DNA of 64,000 nt from Alphaproteobacteria bacterium (lineage in GTDB: Bacteria > Pseudomonadota > Alphaproteobacteria > Micropepsales > Micropepsaceae), in NCBI GenBank assembly GCA_019247845.1, contig JAFBAL010000006.1, positions 1 to 64,000 of the forward strand. Reading direction: 5' to 3'. The position numbers and the translations under genes are program-made. Positions 1 through 7,720 of this stretch are shown here, piece by piece (position 1 is the first letter of the stretch; each line of letters starts with the position of its first letter). Below the pieces are notes generated by a model, which was not told the origin of the DNA, did no database searches, and saw only the letters and a program-made list of their open reading frames with translations.

Positions 1-109
1 GTTCGCCCTTGGACTGTTCTTCCACCACGCGTCCCACCCTTCGATGCGCCTCTTACCCGGGCGCGAAGAGCGCAAACAATGACAACATTTCCCACCCTGT
101 CCAGTGTTT

Positions 110-126
110 TTGCGCAATTGCAGCAA
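110..126. promoter_or_regulatory. Adjacent TTGC dyads upstream of phaA (PhaR-like operator candidate)
   Basis: Two adjacent dyads, TTGCGCAA (110-117) and TTGCAGCAA (118-126), lie about 120 bases before phaA in an otherwise gene-free, comparatively AT-rich stretch (1-245). TGC-rich repeats of this type are known binding sites for the PHA repressor PhaR. The link to PhaR is inference, since no phaR gene is in the window. Confidence 0.35.
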
Positions 127-245
127 AACCGCAAATCCTGCGTGGCGATTAAGTCTTTGAAAGGACGGGGATAAATTCTTCCATTTACCCCCGCTCGCAT
201 TCGCGGCAATTTCGGGCCGCCAAACCATTCCCTGAAGAGGTCCCC

Positions 246-1418
246 ATGGAAGACGTCGTCATCGTTTCGGCCGCGCGCACGCCGGTCGGCTCCTTCAACG
301 GCGCCTTCGCCAACGTGGCTGCACACGAGCTCGGCCGGATCGCGATCAAGGAAGCGCTCGCGCGCGCCAAGGTCGACGGTAAGGACGTCTCCGAGACGAT
401 CATGGGCCAGATCCTGACGGCGGCCCAGGGCCAGAACCCGGCGCGCCAGGCCTCGATGAACGCCGGCATCCCGTTCGAGACCCCGGCCTGGATCGTCAAC
501 CAGCTCTGCGGCTCCGGCCTGCGCGCGGTGGCGCTGGGCTATCAGGCGATCTTGAACGGCGACGCCAAGGTCGTCGTCGCCGGCGGGCAGGAGAGCATGA
601 GCCAGGCGCCGCATGCGGCCTATCTGCGCGCCGGCCAGAAGATGGGCGGCCTCGAATTCGTCGACACGATGCTGAAGGACGGCCTCATCGACGCCTTCCA
701 CGGCTATCACATGGGCGTCACCGCCGAGAACGTCGCGCAGCGCTGGCAGATCACGCGCGAGATGCAGGACAAGTTCGCCGTCGCCTCGCAGAACAAGGCC
801 GAGGCTGCGCGCAAGGCGGGGCGCTTCAAGGACGAGATCGTGCCCGTGACCATCAAAGGCCGCAAGGGCGACACGGTCGTCGACACCGACGAGTTCATCC
901 GCGACGGCGTGACCTATGAAGGCATCTCGGGCCTCAAGCCCGCCTTCGACAAGAACGGCACGGTGACCGCGGCCAACGCCAGCGGCATCAACGACGGCGC
1001 CGCGGCGCTGGTGCTGATGAGCGCCGACGAGGCGCAGGCGCGCGCCATCGCGCCGCTCGCGCGCATCGCGTCGTGGGCGACGGTCGGCGTCGACCCTGCG
1101 GTGATGGGCTCGGGCCCGATCCCGGCGTCGAAGAAGGCGCTGGAGCGCGCCGGATGGAAGGCGTCCGATCTCGACCTGGTCGAAGCCAACGAGGCCTTCG
1201 CCGCGCAGGCCTGTGCGGTCAACCAGGACATGGGCTGGGACACCAACAAGGTGAACGTCAACGGCGGCGCCATCGCCATCGGCCACCCGATCGGCGCCTC
1301 GGGCGCGCGCGTGCTGGTGACCCTGCTGCACGAGATGCACAAGCGCGATGCCCATAAGGGCCTCGCCACGCTGTGCATCGGCGGCGGCATGGGGATTGCC
1401 CTGTGCGTGGAGCGGTAG
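246..1418 (+). CDS. phaA: Acetyl-CoA acetyltransferase (beta-ketothiolase)
   Basis: Condenses two acetyl-CoA to acetoacetyl-CoA, the first step of polyhydroxybutyrate synthesis (also reversible in ketone metabolism); cytoplasmic tetramer. The 390-residue length is that of biosynthetic thiolases. The nucleophilic Cys88 sits in [11 protein letters not shown], His347 in [10 protein letters not shown] and the second catalytic Cys377 in CIGGGMG. A purine-rich RBS (GAAGAGG) precedes the ATG. The reductase partner phaB lies 2 kb downstream with three small genes between. The last codons and the stop are the first unit of a 36-bp tandem repeat. Family assignment is very secure; the PHB role rests on the nearby phaB. 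Confidence 0.96.
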   Translation: MEDVVIVSAARTPVGSFNGAFANVAAHELGRIAIKEALARAKVDGKDVSETIMGQILTAAQGQNPARQASMNAGIPFETPAWIVNQLCGSGLRAVALGYQAILNGDAKVVVAGGQESMSQAPHAAYLRAGQKMGGLEFVDTMLKDGLIDAFHGYHMGVTAENVAQRWQITREMQDKFAVASQNKAEAARKAGRFKDEIVPVTIKGRKGDTVVDTDEFIRDGVTYEGISGLKPAFDKNGTVTAANASGINDGAAALVLMSADEAQARAIAPLARIASWATVGVDPAVMGSGPIPASKKALERAGWKASDLDLVEANEAFAAQACAVNQDMGWDTNKVNVNGGAIAIGHPIGASGARVLVTLLHEMHKRDAHKGLATLCIGGGMGIALCVER

Positions 1419-1527
1419 CGGAACGCACCGGCGAAGGACTGCGTGGAGCGGTAGCGGAACGCACCGGCGAAGGACTGCGTGGAGCGGTAGCGGGACGCAC
1501 CGACGAAGGACTGCGTGGAGCGGTAGC
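1405..1527. repeat. 36-bp tandem repeat, 3.4 copies, spanning the phaA stop codon
   Basis: Units at 1405-1440, 1441-1476 and 1477-1512, then 15 matching bases at 1513-1527. The first two units are identical; the third differs at two positions. The first unit contains the last codons of phaA (Cys-Val-Glu-Arg) and its TAG, so the gene end has been copied downstream. The copies are contiguous with no spacers, so this is not a CRISPR array. Confidence 0.95.
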
Positions 1528-1529
1528 CG

Positions 1530-2492
1530 CTACTTGAACGTCGCCGCGTAGCTCTGCACGCCGTCGCCGCCGTCCTCGACGAAGACGCCCATCATCGTGC
1601 GGCGATAGATCGTGTTGCCGGTGGTGAGCATGCTGTTCGGGTATTCGAACCCGGTCCAGGTCGGCGTGCCGAACGAGCCGTCGGCGTTCACGGGCAGCTC
1701 GCAGAACACCGCGATGCCCTGCGCCGTCATGGCGGCGAGGTGGTATCCGCCGTCGGCGGTCGTGATGCCTTCGAAATGGGTGACAAGGGTGGGATGGTTG
1801 AAGGCGCTGTAGAATTGCGGCCGCCCGAATTCGTTCTTGCGCGCGTCGTAGCGCACGATCAGCCCCTTGTTCGCGCCGTGGCCCACCTGCGCGCCGCCCA
1901 CGATCACGTAGTCGCTGCCGCCCGGTTCGGTCTGCCAGATGCCGTAAGCGCTGGTCAGCGGCGCGATGTCGAAGATCGTCCAGGCCTTGGTCCTGAGATT
2001 GTAGAGACAGGCATTGCCCGAGAACGGCACGCCGACGAGGTCGTAGTTGCCGACGACGACGTCGCCCATGGTGCTGTGCAGGATCGTGTTGAACACCGCC
2101 TGGCCGTTCACCGTGCCGCCGCCGGCGTTGAGCTCGGTCCACGTTCCGCCGCCCGCGATCGGGCCTTCATAGAGCAGGCCGTTGTTGCGCGCGCTGCTCT
2201 CCTGATACAGATAGCTGCCGACCGCGCGCACGTTGCCTTTGCCGATGGCGGGATTGAACTCGGGCGTGTCGGGTCCGTAGAACGTCGCGCCCTCGATCGT
2301 CTGGCCGTCGAACACCGGGGTGAGGATGTGCACGCCGTCCGGATCGGTGGGCGCGATCGGGCCTTGATAGAGCAGCGCATTCTGTACGCCGTCGACCACC
2401 GAGGTTCCGGTCAGCACGACGCCGGGGCCGGCCGCGCCGCGCACGCCGGTGACGAACTGGTTTGATCCTAGGATCGTTGTCGACTGCGTCAT
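1530..2492 (-). CDS. Hypothetical repeat protein with LLYxGP motifs
   Basis: A 320-residue protein that I cannot assign to a named family. At least four degenerate repeats of about 45-90 residues each combine a V(V/A)G-x-Y/T strand with a hydrophobic aromatic motif: ALLYQGPI near residue 40, GLLYEGPI near 110, ACLYNLRT near 165, GLIVRYDA near 210. The spacing suggests a beta-propeller or similar all-beta fold. No signal peptide or membrane segment is visible. It faces phaA convergently, separated only by the tandem repeat. It resembles in style the HAF-repeat paralogues at 34.7-37.8 kb but lacks their FDxPGA motif. Confidence 0.75.
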   Translation of the reverse strand: MTQSTTILGSNQFVTGVRGAAGPGVVLTGTSVVDGVQNALLYQGPIAPTDPDGVHILTPVFDGQTIEGATFYGPDTPEFNPAIGKGNVRAVGSYLYQESSARNNGLLYEGPIAGGGTWTELNAGGGTVNGQAVFNTILHSTMGDVVVGNYDLVGVPFSGNACLYNLRTKAWTIFDIAPLTSAYGIWQTEPGGSDYVIVGGAQVGHGANKGLIVRYDARKNEFGRPQFYSAFNHPTLVTHFEGITTADGGYHLAAMTAQGIAVFCELPVNADGSFGTPTWTGFEYPNSMLTTGNTIYRRTMMGVFVEDGGDGVQSYAATFK

Positions 2493-2666
2493 GGCGGGCT
2501 CGCATGCGGGTTTCGCGTGAAAGATACCGGTTTCGGCTTAAGGTAGTATTGCCGGAAGCCGCTGCCGATGTATTGGGATATGCGTTGAGCATCGGGGATG
2601 CGCCGCGCGGCGCTGGACGGGTTCGCGCCCCGGAACGTATAAGCAGACGACAATGCGGTGAGACCG

Positions 2667-2954
2667 ATGACCGACGTCTATATTGAAGGCCCCGACGACG
2701 ACTACGACGCGCAGCTCGGCGCCGTGCAGCGCCTGCGGACCGAAGTGAACCGCGCCGCCCACAAGCTCGAGCGCGCCGTGCTCGATGCGCGCGACAACGC
2801 CATCGACGAGACGCGGCTTCTGGCGCATGCCGCGCGGCGCCGCATCAATGCCAATCTCGGCCTCTCGGCCGCGGTGGCGCTGGGCGTCGGCCTGGCGCTC
2901 GGCCTCGCGACCGCGCTCATCGTCGCGCTGAACGATCGCGGGCAGCGCCGGTGA
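2667..2954 (+). CDS. Small DUF883/ElaB-like protein with C-terminal membrane anchor
   Basis: About 95 residues: an acidic N-terminus, a charged helical region with coiled-coil character (residues 15-60), then one strongly hydrophobic glycine/alanine helix (about 66-88) ending in a basic tail. This layout is that of the YqjD/ElaB group of inner-membrane ribosome- or stress-associated proteins; sequence identity to that family cannot be tested here. An upstream in-frame GTG at 2658 is the alternative start. The stop overlaps the GTG of the next gene (GTGA), so the two are probably translated together. Confidence 0.6.
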   Translation: MTDVYIEGPDDDYDAQLGAVQRLRTEVNRAAHKLERAVLDARDNAIDETRLLAHAARRRINANLGLSAAVALGVGLALGLATALIVALNDRGQRR

Positions 2955-3319
2955 TCGCGGCGCTGCTCGCGGCCGCCGCCGTTTCAGCCGCCATGCCCGC
3001 CGCGATGCCGTCCGGCTCCTTCGCCTGCCAAAGGCTCATGACCGACACGTTCGAGCGCGCCGCCGCGGACGACTACGTCCCCAGCGTCCTCGGCACCCTG
3101 ACGCTCGACGGCAAGGGCGGCTACAGCCATGTGCAGGGCAACGGCAAGGTCGTGCGTGAGAAGGCGTATCTGCGCTTCGCCGCCGGGCCGGCGAAAGGTG
3201 TCGCCGCGGCGATGCGCATCGACGCCAAGGGCCGTGTTTATCTGCTGATCGACCGGTCGATCGTCGGCTATCCCCAGGCCTCGCCTCACCGGCTCGACGC
3301 AGTGTGCTATAAGACGTGA
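2951..3319 (+). CDS. Small secreted protein, function unknown
   Basis: 122 residues. The GTG start overlaps the preceding stop. The first ~20 residues are an Ala-rich signal peptide ending around SAAMPAAMPSG. The mature part carries two cysteines (in FACQRL and AVCYKT) that could form a disulfide, and a TLTLDGKGGY strand motif. Probably periplasmic. No family is recognised. It ends 43 bases before phaB, so it may share a transcript with phaB. Confidence 0.65.
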   Translation: MIAALLAAAAVSAAMPAAMPSGSFACQRLMTDTFERAAADDYVPSVLGTLTLDGKGGYSHVQGNGKVVREKAYLRFAAGPAKGVAAAMRIDAKGRVYLLIDRSIVGYPQASPHRLDAVCYKT

Positions 3320-3362
3320 ATAACCAGACCGGCCAAAGGCCGGCTCATCCAAGGGAGCGAAC

Positions 3363-4085
3363 ATGGCACGGGTAGCGATCGTCACCGGCGGCACGCGCGG
3401 CATCGGCGAGGCGATTTCGATCGGCTTGAGGGATGCGGGCTACAAGGTCGCCGCGAACTATGCCGGCAACGACGAGCGCGCAAGAGCGTTCTGCGAGAAG
3501 ACGGGCATCGCGGTCTATAAGTGGGACGTGGCGAGCTTCGAGGAATGCCAGGCGGGCGTGAAGAAGGTCGAGGCCGACCTCGGTCCCGTCGATGTCATCG
3601 TCAACAATGCCGGCATCACCCGCGACGGCACGATGCGCAAGATGGCGCGCAACGGCTGGGACGAGGTGCTCGATACCAACCTGGGCGGCTGCTTCAACAT
3701 GTGCAAGGCGGCGTGGGAGGGCATGCTGTCCAGAGGCTTCGGGCGCGTGGTCAACATCGGCTCGATCAACGGCCAGGCGGGCCAGTACGGCCAGGTGAAC
3801 TATGCCGCGGCCAAGTCCGGCATCCACGGCTTCACCAAGGCGCTCGCCCAGGAAGGCGCGCCCAAGGGCGTCACCGTCAACGCCATCGCGCCGGGCTATA
3901 TCGACACCGACATGGTCGCGGCCGTGCCCGCCGACGTGCTGGAGAAGATCAAGGCGCGCATCCCCGTCGGCCGGCTGGGCAAGGCGGAAGAGATCGCGCG
4001 CGGCGTGCTGTTCCTGGTCGCCGACGATGCAGGCTTCGTCACCGGCTCGACCATGTCGATCAACGGCGGCCAGCATATGTATTGA
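3363..4085 (+). CDS. phaB: Acetoacetyl-CoA reductase (NADPH-dependent SDR)
   Basis: Reduces acetoacetyl-CoA to (R)-3-hydroxybutyryl-CoA, the monomer for PHB synthase. A 240-residue short-chain dehydrogenase with the cofactor glycine motif TGGTRGIGEA (about 8-17), NNAG at 81-84, catalytic Ser134, and Tyr147-x3-Lys151 in NYAAAK. Length and the TRDGTMRKM segment match PhaB/PhbB rather than FabG, although FabG-like activity cannot be excluded. A GGGAGCGAAC RBS precedes the ATG. Its TGA shares a base with the ATG of ccmA (TGATG), coupling PHB and cytochrome c maturation genes. Confidence 0.92.
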   Translation: MARVAIVTGGTRGIGEAISIGLRDAGYKVAANYAGNDERARAFCEKTGIAVYKWDVASFEECQAGVKKVEADLGPVDVIVNNAGITRDGTMRKMARNGWDEVLDTNLGGCFNMCKAAWEGMLSRGFGRVVNIGSINGQAGQYGQVNYAAAKSGIHGFTKALAQEGAPKGVTVNAIAPGYIDTDMVAAVPADVLEKIKARIPVGRLGKAEEIARGVLFLVADDAGFVTGSTMSINGGQHMY

Positions 4086-4684
4086 TGCTGGCTGTCGAGG
4101 ACGTCACGGGGCTGCGCGGCGGACGCGTTCTCTTCCGCAAGTTGAGCTTCACGGTCGGGGCCGGTGCCGCGCTTGCGCTCGAAGGCGCCAACGGCACCGG
4201 CAAGACGTCGCTGTTGCGCATGCTCGCGGGGTTCCTCGCGCCCGCAGCGGGTACGATCCGTTTCGGCGCGGTGAGCGAGCCGGAAGAGCGCGGCAGGCGC
4301 GTCGGCTGGCTTGGCCATCACGACGCGGTCAAGCCGCAGATGACGGTCGCCGAGACGCTGTTCTTCTTCGCGCGGCTGCATGGCGTTGCGGATGACATCC
4401 CAGGCGACGTGCGCGCGGCGTTGGACGCGGTGGGCCTCGCGCGTCTCGCCGATCTGCCGGGCCAATATCTCTCCGCCGGACAGAAGAAGCGCGTGGCGCT
4501 GGCGCGGCTGAAGCTCACGGGCCGGCCGCTCTGGCTGATGGACGAGCCGCTAGCCTCGCTCGACACCGCGGGCAAGACGCTCGCCTCCGGGCTCATCGCG
4601 GCGCATTGCGCGGGCGGCGGCGTGGCGGTGATCGCGACGCACGAGCCGCTCGGCCTCGACTGCGCGCGGCTGGTGCTGTCGTGA
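4085..4684 (+). CDS. ccmA: Heme exporter ATP-binding protein CcmA
   Basis: ATPase of the CcmABCD complex, which releases holo-CcmE for cytochrome c maturation at the inner membrane. 199 residues: Walker A GANGTGKTS (about 34-42), ABC signature LSAGQKKR (129-136), Walker B LWLMDEP (149-155) with a D-loop SLD, and a switch His in ATHEP. The ATG is fixed by overlap with the phaB stop. The frame is open far upstream, but the codons before 4085 overlap phaB and do not look like CcmA. Followed by ccmB with a GTGA overlap. Confidence 0.95.
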   Translation: MLAVEDVTGLRGGRVLFRKLSFTVGAGAALALEGANGTGKTSLLRMLAGFLAPAAGTIRFGAVSEPEERGRRVGWLGHHDAVKPQMTVAETLFFFARLHGVADDIPGDVRAALDAVGLARLADLPGQYLSAGQKKRVALARLKLTGRPLWLMDEPLASLDTAGKTLASGLIAAHCAGGGVAVIATHEPLGLDCARLVLS

Positions 4685-5316
4685 GCGCGATCCTTTTCCG
4701 CGACGTCCGGCTGGCGGCGCGCGCGGGCGGCAGCGCGATGCTGGCGCTCGCCTTCTTCGCCGCGGTCGCGACCCTGGTGCCGCTGGGCGTCGGCGCGGAT
4801 CTGCGGCTGTTGGCCAAGATCGCGCCCGGCGTGCTCTGGGTCGCGGCCGTGCTCGCGGCGCTGCTCGCGCTCGACCGCTTGTTCCAGGCGGATTTCGAGG
4901 ACGGCAGCCTGGACGTCGTCGCGCTTGCGCCGCCGTCGTTGGAAGCGACGGCCTTCGCCAAGATTGCGGCGCATTGGCTGACCACCGGCCTGCCGCTGAC
5001 GCTGCTTTCGCCGCTTCTCGCGGTGATGTTCGGGCTCGAGACCTCGGGCGCCCTGTTCGTCTCGCTCTTGATCGGCACGCCCGCGGTCAGCGCGATCGGC
5101 GCGATCGGCGCGGGGCTGACGCTCTCCATCCGCCGCGGCGGGCTGATCCTGCCCCTGATCGTGCTGCCGCTGCTGGCCCCCGCGGTGATTTTCGGCGCAG
5201 GTGCTGCGCAAGAGGTCGCGGGCGCCTTGCCGCTGCTCGCCGCCTTTTCGCTGGTGGCCTGCGTGCTTTCGCCCTTTGCCACCGCCGCCGCCGTCAGGCT
5301 CAATCTGGGCAGCTGA
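4681..5316 (+). CDS. ccmB: Heme exporter membrane protein CcmB
   Basis: Permease partner of CcmA. 211 residues with about six hydrophobic segments and the conserved acidic cytosolic segment DRLFQADFEDGSLDVV (about residues 60-76), typical of CcmB. The GTG start at 4681 overlaps the ccmA stop (GTGA), matching the coupling used throughout this operon. The usual pLSLPLLIP-type segment appears as LILPLIVLPLLAPAVIFG (about 160-176). Confident assignment. Confidence 0.94.
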   Translation: MSAILFRDVRLAARAGGSAMLALAFFAAVATLVPLGVGADLRLLAKIAPGVLWVAAVLAALLALDRLFQADFEDGSLDVVALAPPSLEATAFAKIAAHWLTTGLPLTLLSPLLAVMFGLETSGALFVSLLIGTPAVSAIGAIGAGLTLSIRRGGLILPLIVLPLLAPAVIFGAGAAQEVAGALPLLAAFSLVACVLSPFATAAAVRLNLGS

Positions 5317-5318
5317 CC

Positions 5319-6032
5319 ATGCTTCGCTACGCCAACCCGACCCGGTTCCTGCAGTTGAGCAGCGCGCTCGTGCCCTGGCTCGGCGCGGCGTCGGCCGCGC
5401 TCTTCGCCATCGGGCTTTATCTCGGCTTCCGCGTGCCGCCCGACTACCAGCAGGGCGAGACGGTGCGCGTGATGTTCATCCACGTGCCCGCGGCGTGGAC
5501 GGCGATGATGGGCTACGGCTTGATGGCGGCTGCCTCGCTGGTCGGGCTGGTGTGGCGCCATCCATTGGCCGACACCGCCGCGCGCGCGGCGGCGCCGCTT
5601 GGCGCTCTCTTCACCGCGCTCGGCCTCGTCACCGGCTCGCTCTGGGGACGGCCGATGTGGGGCGCGTGGTGGGTGTGGGATGGGCGGCTGACCTCGTTCC
5701 TGCTGCTCGAGTTCCTCTATCTCGGCTACATCGCGCTGTGGAACGCGATCGAGGACGAGACCCGTGCCGCGCGCGTCTGCGCGATCCTGGCGCTGGTCGG
5801 CGCGGTCAACCTGCCGATCATCGAGTTCTCGGTCGATTGGTGGACCACGCTGCACCAGGGCGAGAGCATCCTGCGCAAGGGCGGGCCGCTGATCTCCAGC
5901 GTCTATCTCTGGCCGCTGTTCACGATGGCGCTGGCCTATACGTTCCTGTTCTTCACGCTCTGGCTCCTGCGCATCGAAACCGAGATCCTGCGGCGGCGCG
6001 CGCGCAACGCACTTCTGGCGGAGGGGCCATGA
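5319..6032 (+). CDS. ccmC: Heme exporter protein CcmC
   Basis: Heme-handling protein that attaches heme to CcmE. 237 residues and six membrane segments. The tryptophan-rich heme-binding WWD motif is visible as WGAWWVWDGRLTS (about 115-127); flanking histidines lie in FIHVPAAW (about 54) and TTLHQGES (about 175). The ATG is two bases after the ccmB stop, and the gene ends in an ATGA overlap with ccmD. ccmE, ccmF and ccmH are not in the window and must lie elsewhere. Confidence 0.96.
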   Translation: MLRYANPTRFLQLSSALVPWLGAASAALFAIGLYLGFRVPPDYQQGETVRVMFIHVPAAWTAMMGYGLMAAASLVGLVWRHPLADTAARAAAPLGALFTALGLVTGSLWGRPMWGAWWVWDGRLTSFLLLEFLYLGYIALWNAIEDETRAARVCAILALVGAVNLPIIEFSVDWWTTLHQGESILRKGGPLISSVYLWPLFTMALAYTFLFFTLWLLRIETEILRRRARNALLAEGP

Positions 6033-6160
6033 ACGGCGGCGATTACGGCTTCTATGTTTGGACGGCCTATGGCGTGTCGTTCGCCGGGCTCGCGGCGGCC
6101 ATCGTGCTGACCGTGCTCGGCCGCATGCGCGCGGCCAAGGCGCTGGAGAAGCTCAAGTGA
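6029..6160 (+). CDS. ccmD: Heme exporter protein CcmD
   Basis: A 43-residue single-pass protein: short N-terminus with FYVWTAYGVSF, one membrane helix, and a basic cytoplasmic tail. This is the classical CcmD layout; it stabilises CcmABC and CcmE release. The ATG overlaps the ccmC stop (ATGA) and its TGA overlaps the GTG of ccmG. Position between ccmC and ccmG makes the call secure despite the small size. Confidence 0.9.
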   Translation: MNGGDYGFYVWTAYGVSFAGLAAAIVLTVLGRMRAAKALEKLK

Positions 6161-6702
6161 AGTGGCTTTACCTCGTGCCGGGCCTCGGTTTCGTCGCCAT
6201 CGCGGGCGTCTTCTTCTTTGCACTGCGGCAGGAAGCGAAATCCCCCGAAGCGCCGCTGCCCTCGGCGCTCATCGGCAAGCCGGCGCCGAAGCTCGAGCTC
6301 GCGGCGCTCGATCGGGGCTTCCAGGGCTTCGGTCCGCGGGAGCTGGCGAGCGGACACGTCACCGTGGTCAACGTCTTCGCGTCGTGGTGCGTGCCCTGCC
6401 ATAGCGAGGCGCCGGTGCTGGCGACGCTGGCGGGACGGGGCGACTTCGCGCTTTACGGCCTGGTGCAGAAGGACAGCCCGCAGAAGATCCGCGGCTTCTT
6501 CGCCGAGAACGGCAATCCCTTCCAGCGCGTGGCGCTCGACGCCGACGGCCGCGCCAGCATCGAATGGGGCGTATACGGAGTGCCGGAGACCTTCGTGGTC
6601 GACGGCCGCGGCATCGTGCGCGCGCGCATCGTGGGCGAGATCACGCCGGAGGTGCGCGACCGCCAGCTCCTGCCGGCGGTAGAGGCGGCGCGCGCGCTTT
6701 AG
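6157..6702 (+). CDS. ccmG: Thiol:disulfide interchange protein CcmG/DsbE
   Basis: Periplasmic membrane-anchored thioredoxin that keeps the heme-binding CxxCH motif of apocytochrome c reduced. 181 residues: N-terminal anchor (about 4-22), thioredoxin fold with active site WCVPC (Cys78, Cys81), and a cis-Pro region GVPETFVVD. The GTG start overlaps the ccmD stop. Last gene of the ccm run; the operon appears to end here. Confidence 0.94.
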   Translation: MKWLYLVPGLGFVAIAGVFFFALRQEAKSPEAPLPSALIGKPAPKLELAALDRGFQGFGPRELASGHVTVVNVFASWCVPCHSEAPVLATLAGRGDFALYGLVQKDSPQKIRGFFAENGNPFQRVALDADGRASIEWGVYGVPETFVVDGRGIVRARIVGEITPEVRDRQLLPAVEAARAL

Positions 6703-6735
6703 ACTTTGGCAACCATGTTCTGCGAGCGTGGCCCC

Positions 6736-6936
6736 ATGCAGATCAATTCCGCCAGCCTTCTCGTCGCCGCCCAGCAGCAGCAGGCTGCGCGTTCCGCGGC
6801 GCCGCAACCCGCCAAGCAGTTCGCGCCGCTCGATTTCAAGCAGGCGGCGCCGGCGCAGAAACCGCTTCAGGCCGCGCAGCCGGGCCAGCCGGGCATCATC
6901 CAGCGCCCCGGCGCCAATCTCGATATTCGGGTGTGA
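6736..6936 (+). CDS. Small Gln/Ala/Pro-rich protein, function unknown
   Basis: Sixty-six residues if the ATG at 6736 (MQINSASLLVAAQQQQ) is used; in-frame alternatives are ATG 6715 and TTG 6706. Composition is Gln, Ala and Pro rich with no membrane segment, so it is probably disordered. It lies just downstream of ccmG and converges on the marR-type gene. Coding status rests on an intact frame with a clean start and stop. Confidence 0.5.
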   Translation: MQINSASLLVAAQQQQAARSAAPQPAKQFAPLDFKQAAPAQKPLQAAQPGQPGIIQRPGANLDIRV

Positions 6937-6978
6937 GGCCCGGACCCTGAGGCCGCGGTCCTGCGGTCGGTGCGAGGT

Positions 6979-7488
6979 CTAACCCCTGCGGCGGCGCCCG
7001 CTCTTGGCGCGCGACTTGGCGCCGCCGTTCATCGCATGCGTGTCCGCTGCGGATGCGATCGTCGCCAGCGCCTTGATGAACTTCGCGCGCTCCGACGCCG
7101 GCAGCGCATCGAGCAGCGCGCGCTCCGCACGCTCGGCGGCGAGACGCGCCGAGCGCAGCGCCTTGCGGCCGTTTGCGCTGATCGCGACCGCGTTGGCGCG
7201 CTGGTCTTCTTCGGTGCGCTCGCGCGAGAGCAATCCCTTCTCGACCATGCGGCGCGCCATCTCGGCCAGGGTCGAGCGATCGATGCCCGTCATCTCGACG
7301 AGCGCGGTCTGGCTCACGCCTTCATTGTGCTCGAGCGCCGCGAGAACCGTGAACTGCTGCGTGGTGAGATCGCGCGCGCCAGGCTCCTGCGCATAGAGAT
7401 CTCCGTAATATTGCTGGCAGCGCCGGATGAGATGCGACGGCGCCTGTGCGAGATCGAACCCACCGTTCGGTCTGCGCTGAGCCTTCAT
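6979..7488 (-). CDS. MarR-family transcriptional regulator
   Basis: 169 residues. The winged helix-turn-helix is clear: TTQQFTVLAALEHN (about 43-56), a recognition helix in GVSQTALVEMTGIDRSTLAEMARRMVEKGLL, and the MarR hallmark D-x-R segment DQRANAVAISANGRKAL. A very basic C-terminal tail (KSGRRRRG) is unusual. The ATG at 7488 follows a GGGGGTG RBS; longer frames start inside the intergenic region. It is divergent from the NUDIX gene, with an inverted repeat between them, so it may autoregulate and control that gene. The ligand is unknown. Confidence 0.9.
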   Translation of the reverse strand: MKAQRRPNGGFDLAQAPSHLIRRCQQYYGDLYAQEPGARDLTTQQFTVLAALEHNEGVSQTALVEMTGIDRSTLAEMARRMVEKGLLSRERTEEDQRANAVAISANGRKALRSARLAAERAERALLDALPASERAKFIKALATIASAADTHAMNGGAKSRAKSGRRRRG

Positions 7489-7639
7489 GAGACACCCCCG
7501 GTTTCGTCCAACGACCGACCGGCGTTCGACGCACCGGTTCTCTCTTCCACATGACCCGCGAGACGCCGGGTGTTCCTGTATTCGTGCTGCTCGCGGGTAA
7601 GAGAATAGACGTCTGCGCGCCCCGGAACAACTCTTCTCT

Positions 7640-7660
7640 ATCGCGAGAACGCCTCGCGAT
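7640..7660. promoter_or_regulatory. Inverted repeat in the marR/NUDIX divergent region
   Basis: ATCGCGAG (7640-7647) and CTCGCGAT (7653-7660) are perfect 8-base inverted arms with a 5-base spacer, in the 232-base region between divergent genes. Size and placement fit a dimeric MarR operator. This assignment is inferred from position. Confidence 0.45.
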
Positions 7661-7720
7661 GCAATGCGGAATGCATTTCGAACTTTTGTTTCATGCGCGG
7701 GTCCGGCACAATTCCTGCGC

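Noticed and set aside
1405-1527. 36-bp repeats considered as a CRISPR array
   Set aside because: Units are contiguous with no spacers, and the first unit is the coding end of phaA; no cas genes nearby.
1636-1655. tRNA-like TTCGAACCC segment
   Set aside because: Inside the minus-strand coding frame with no acceptor or anticodon arms.
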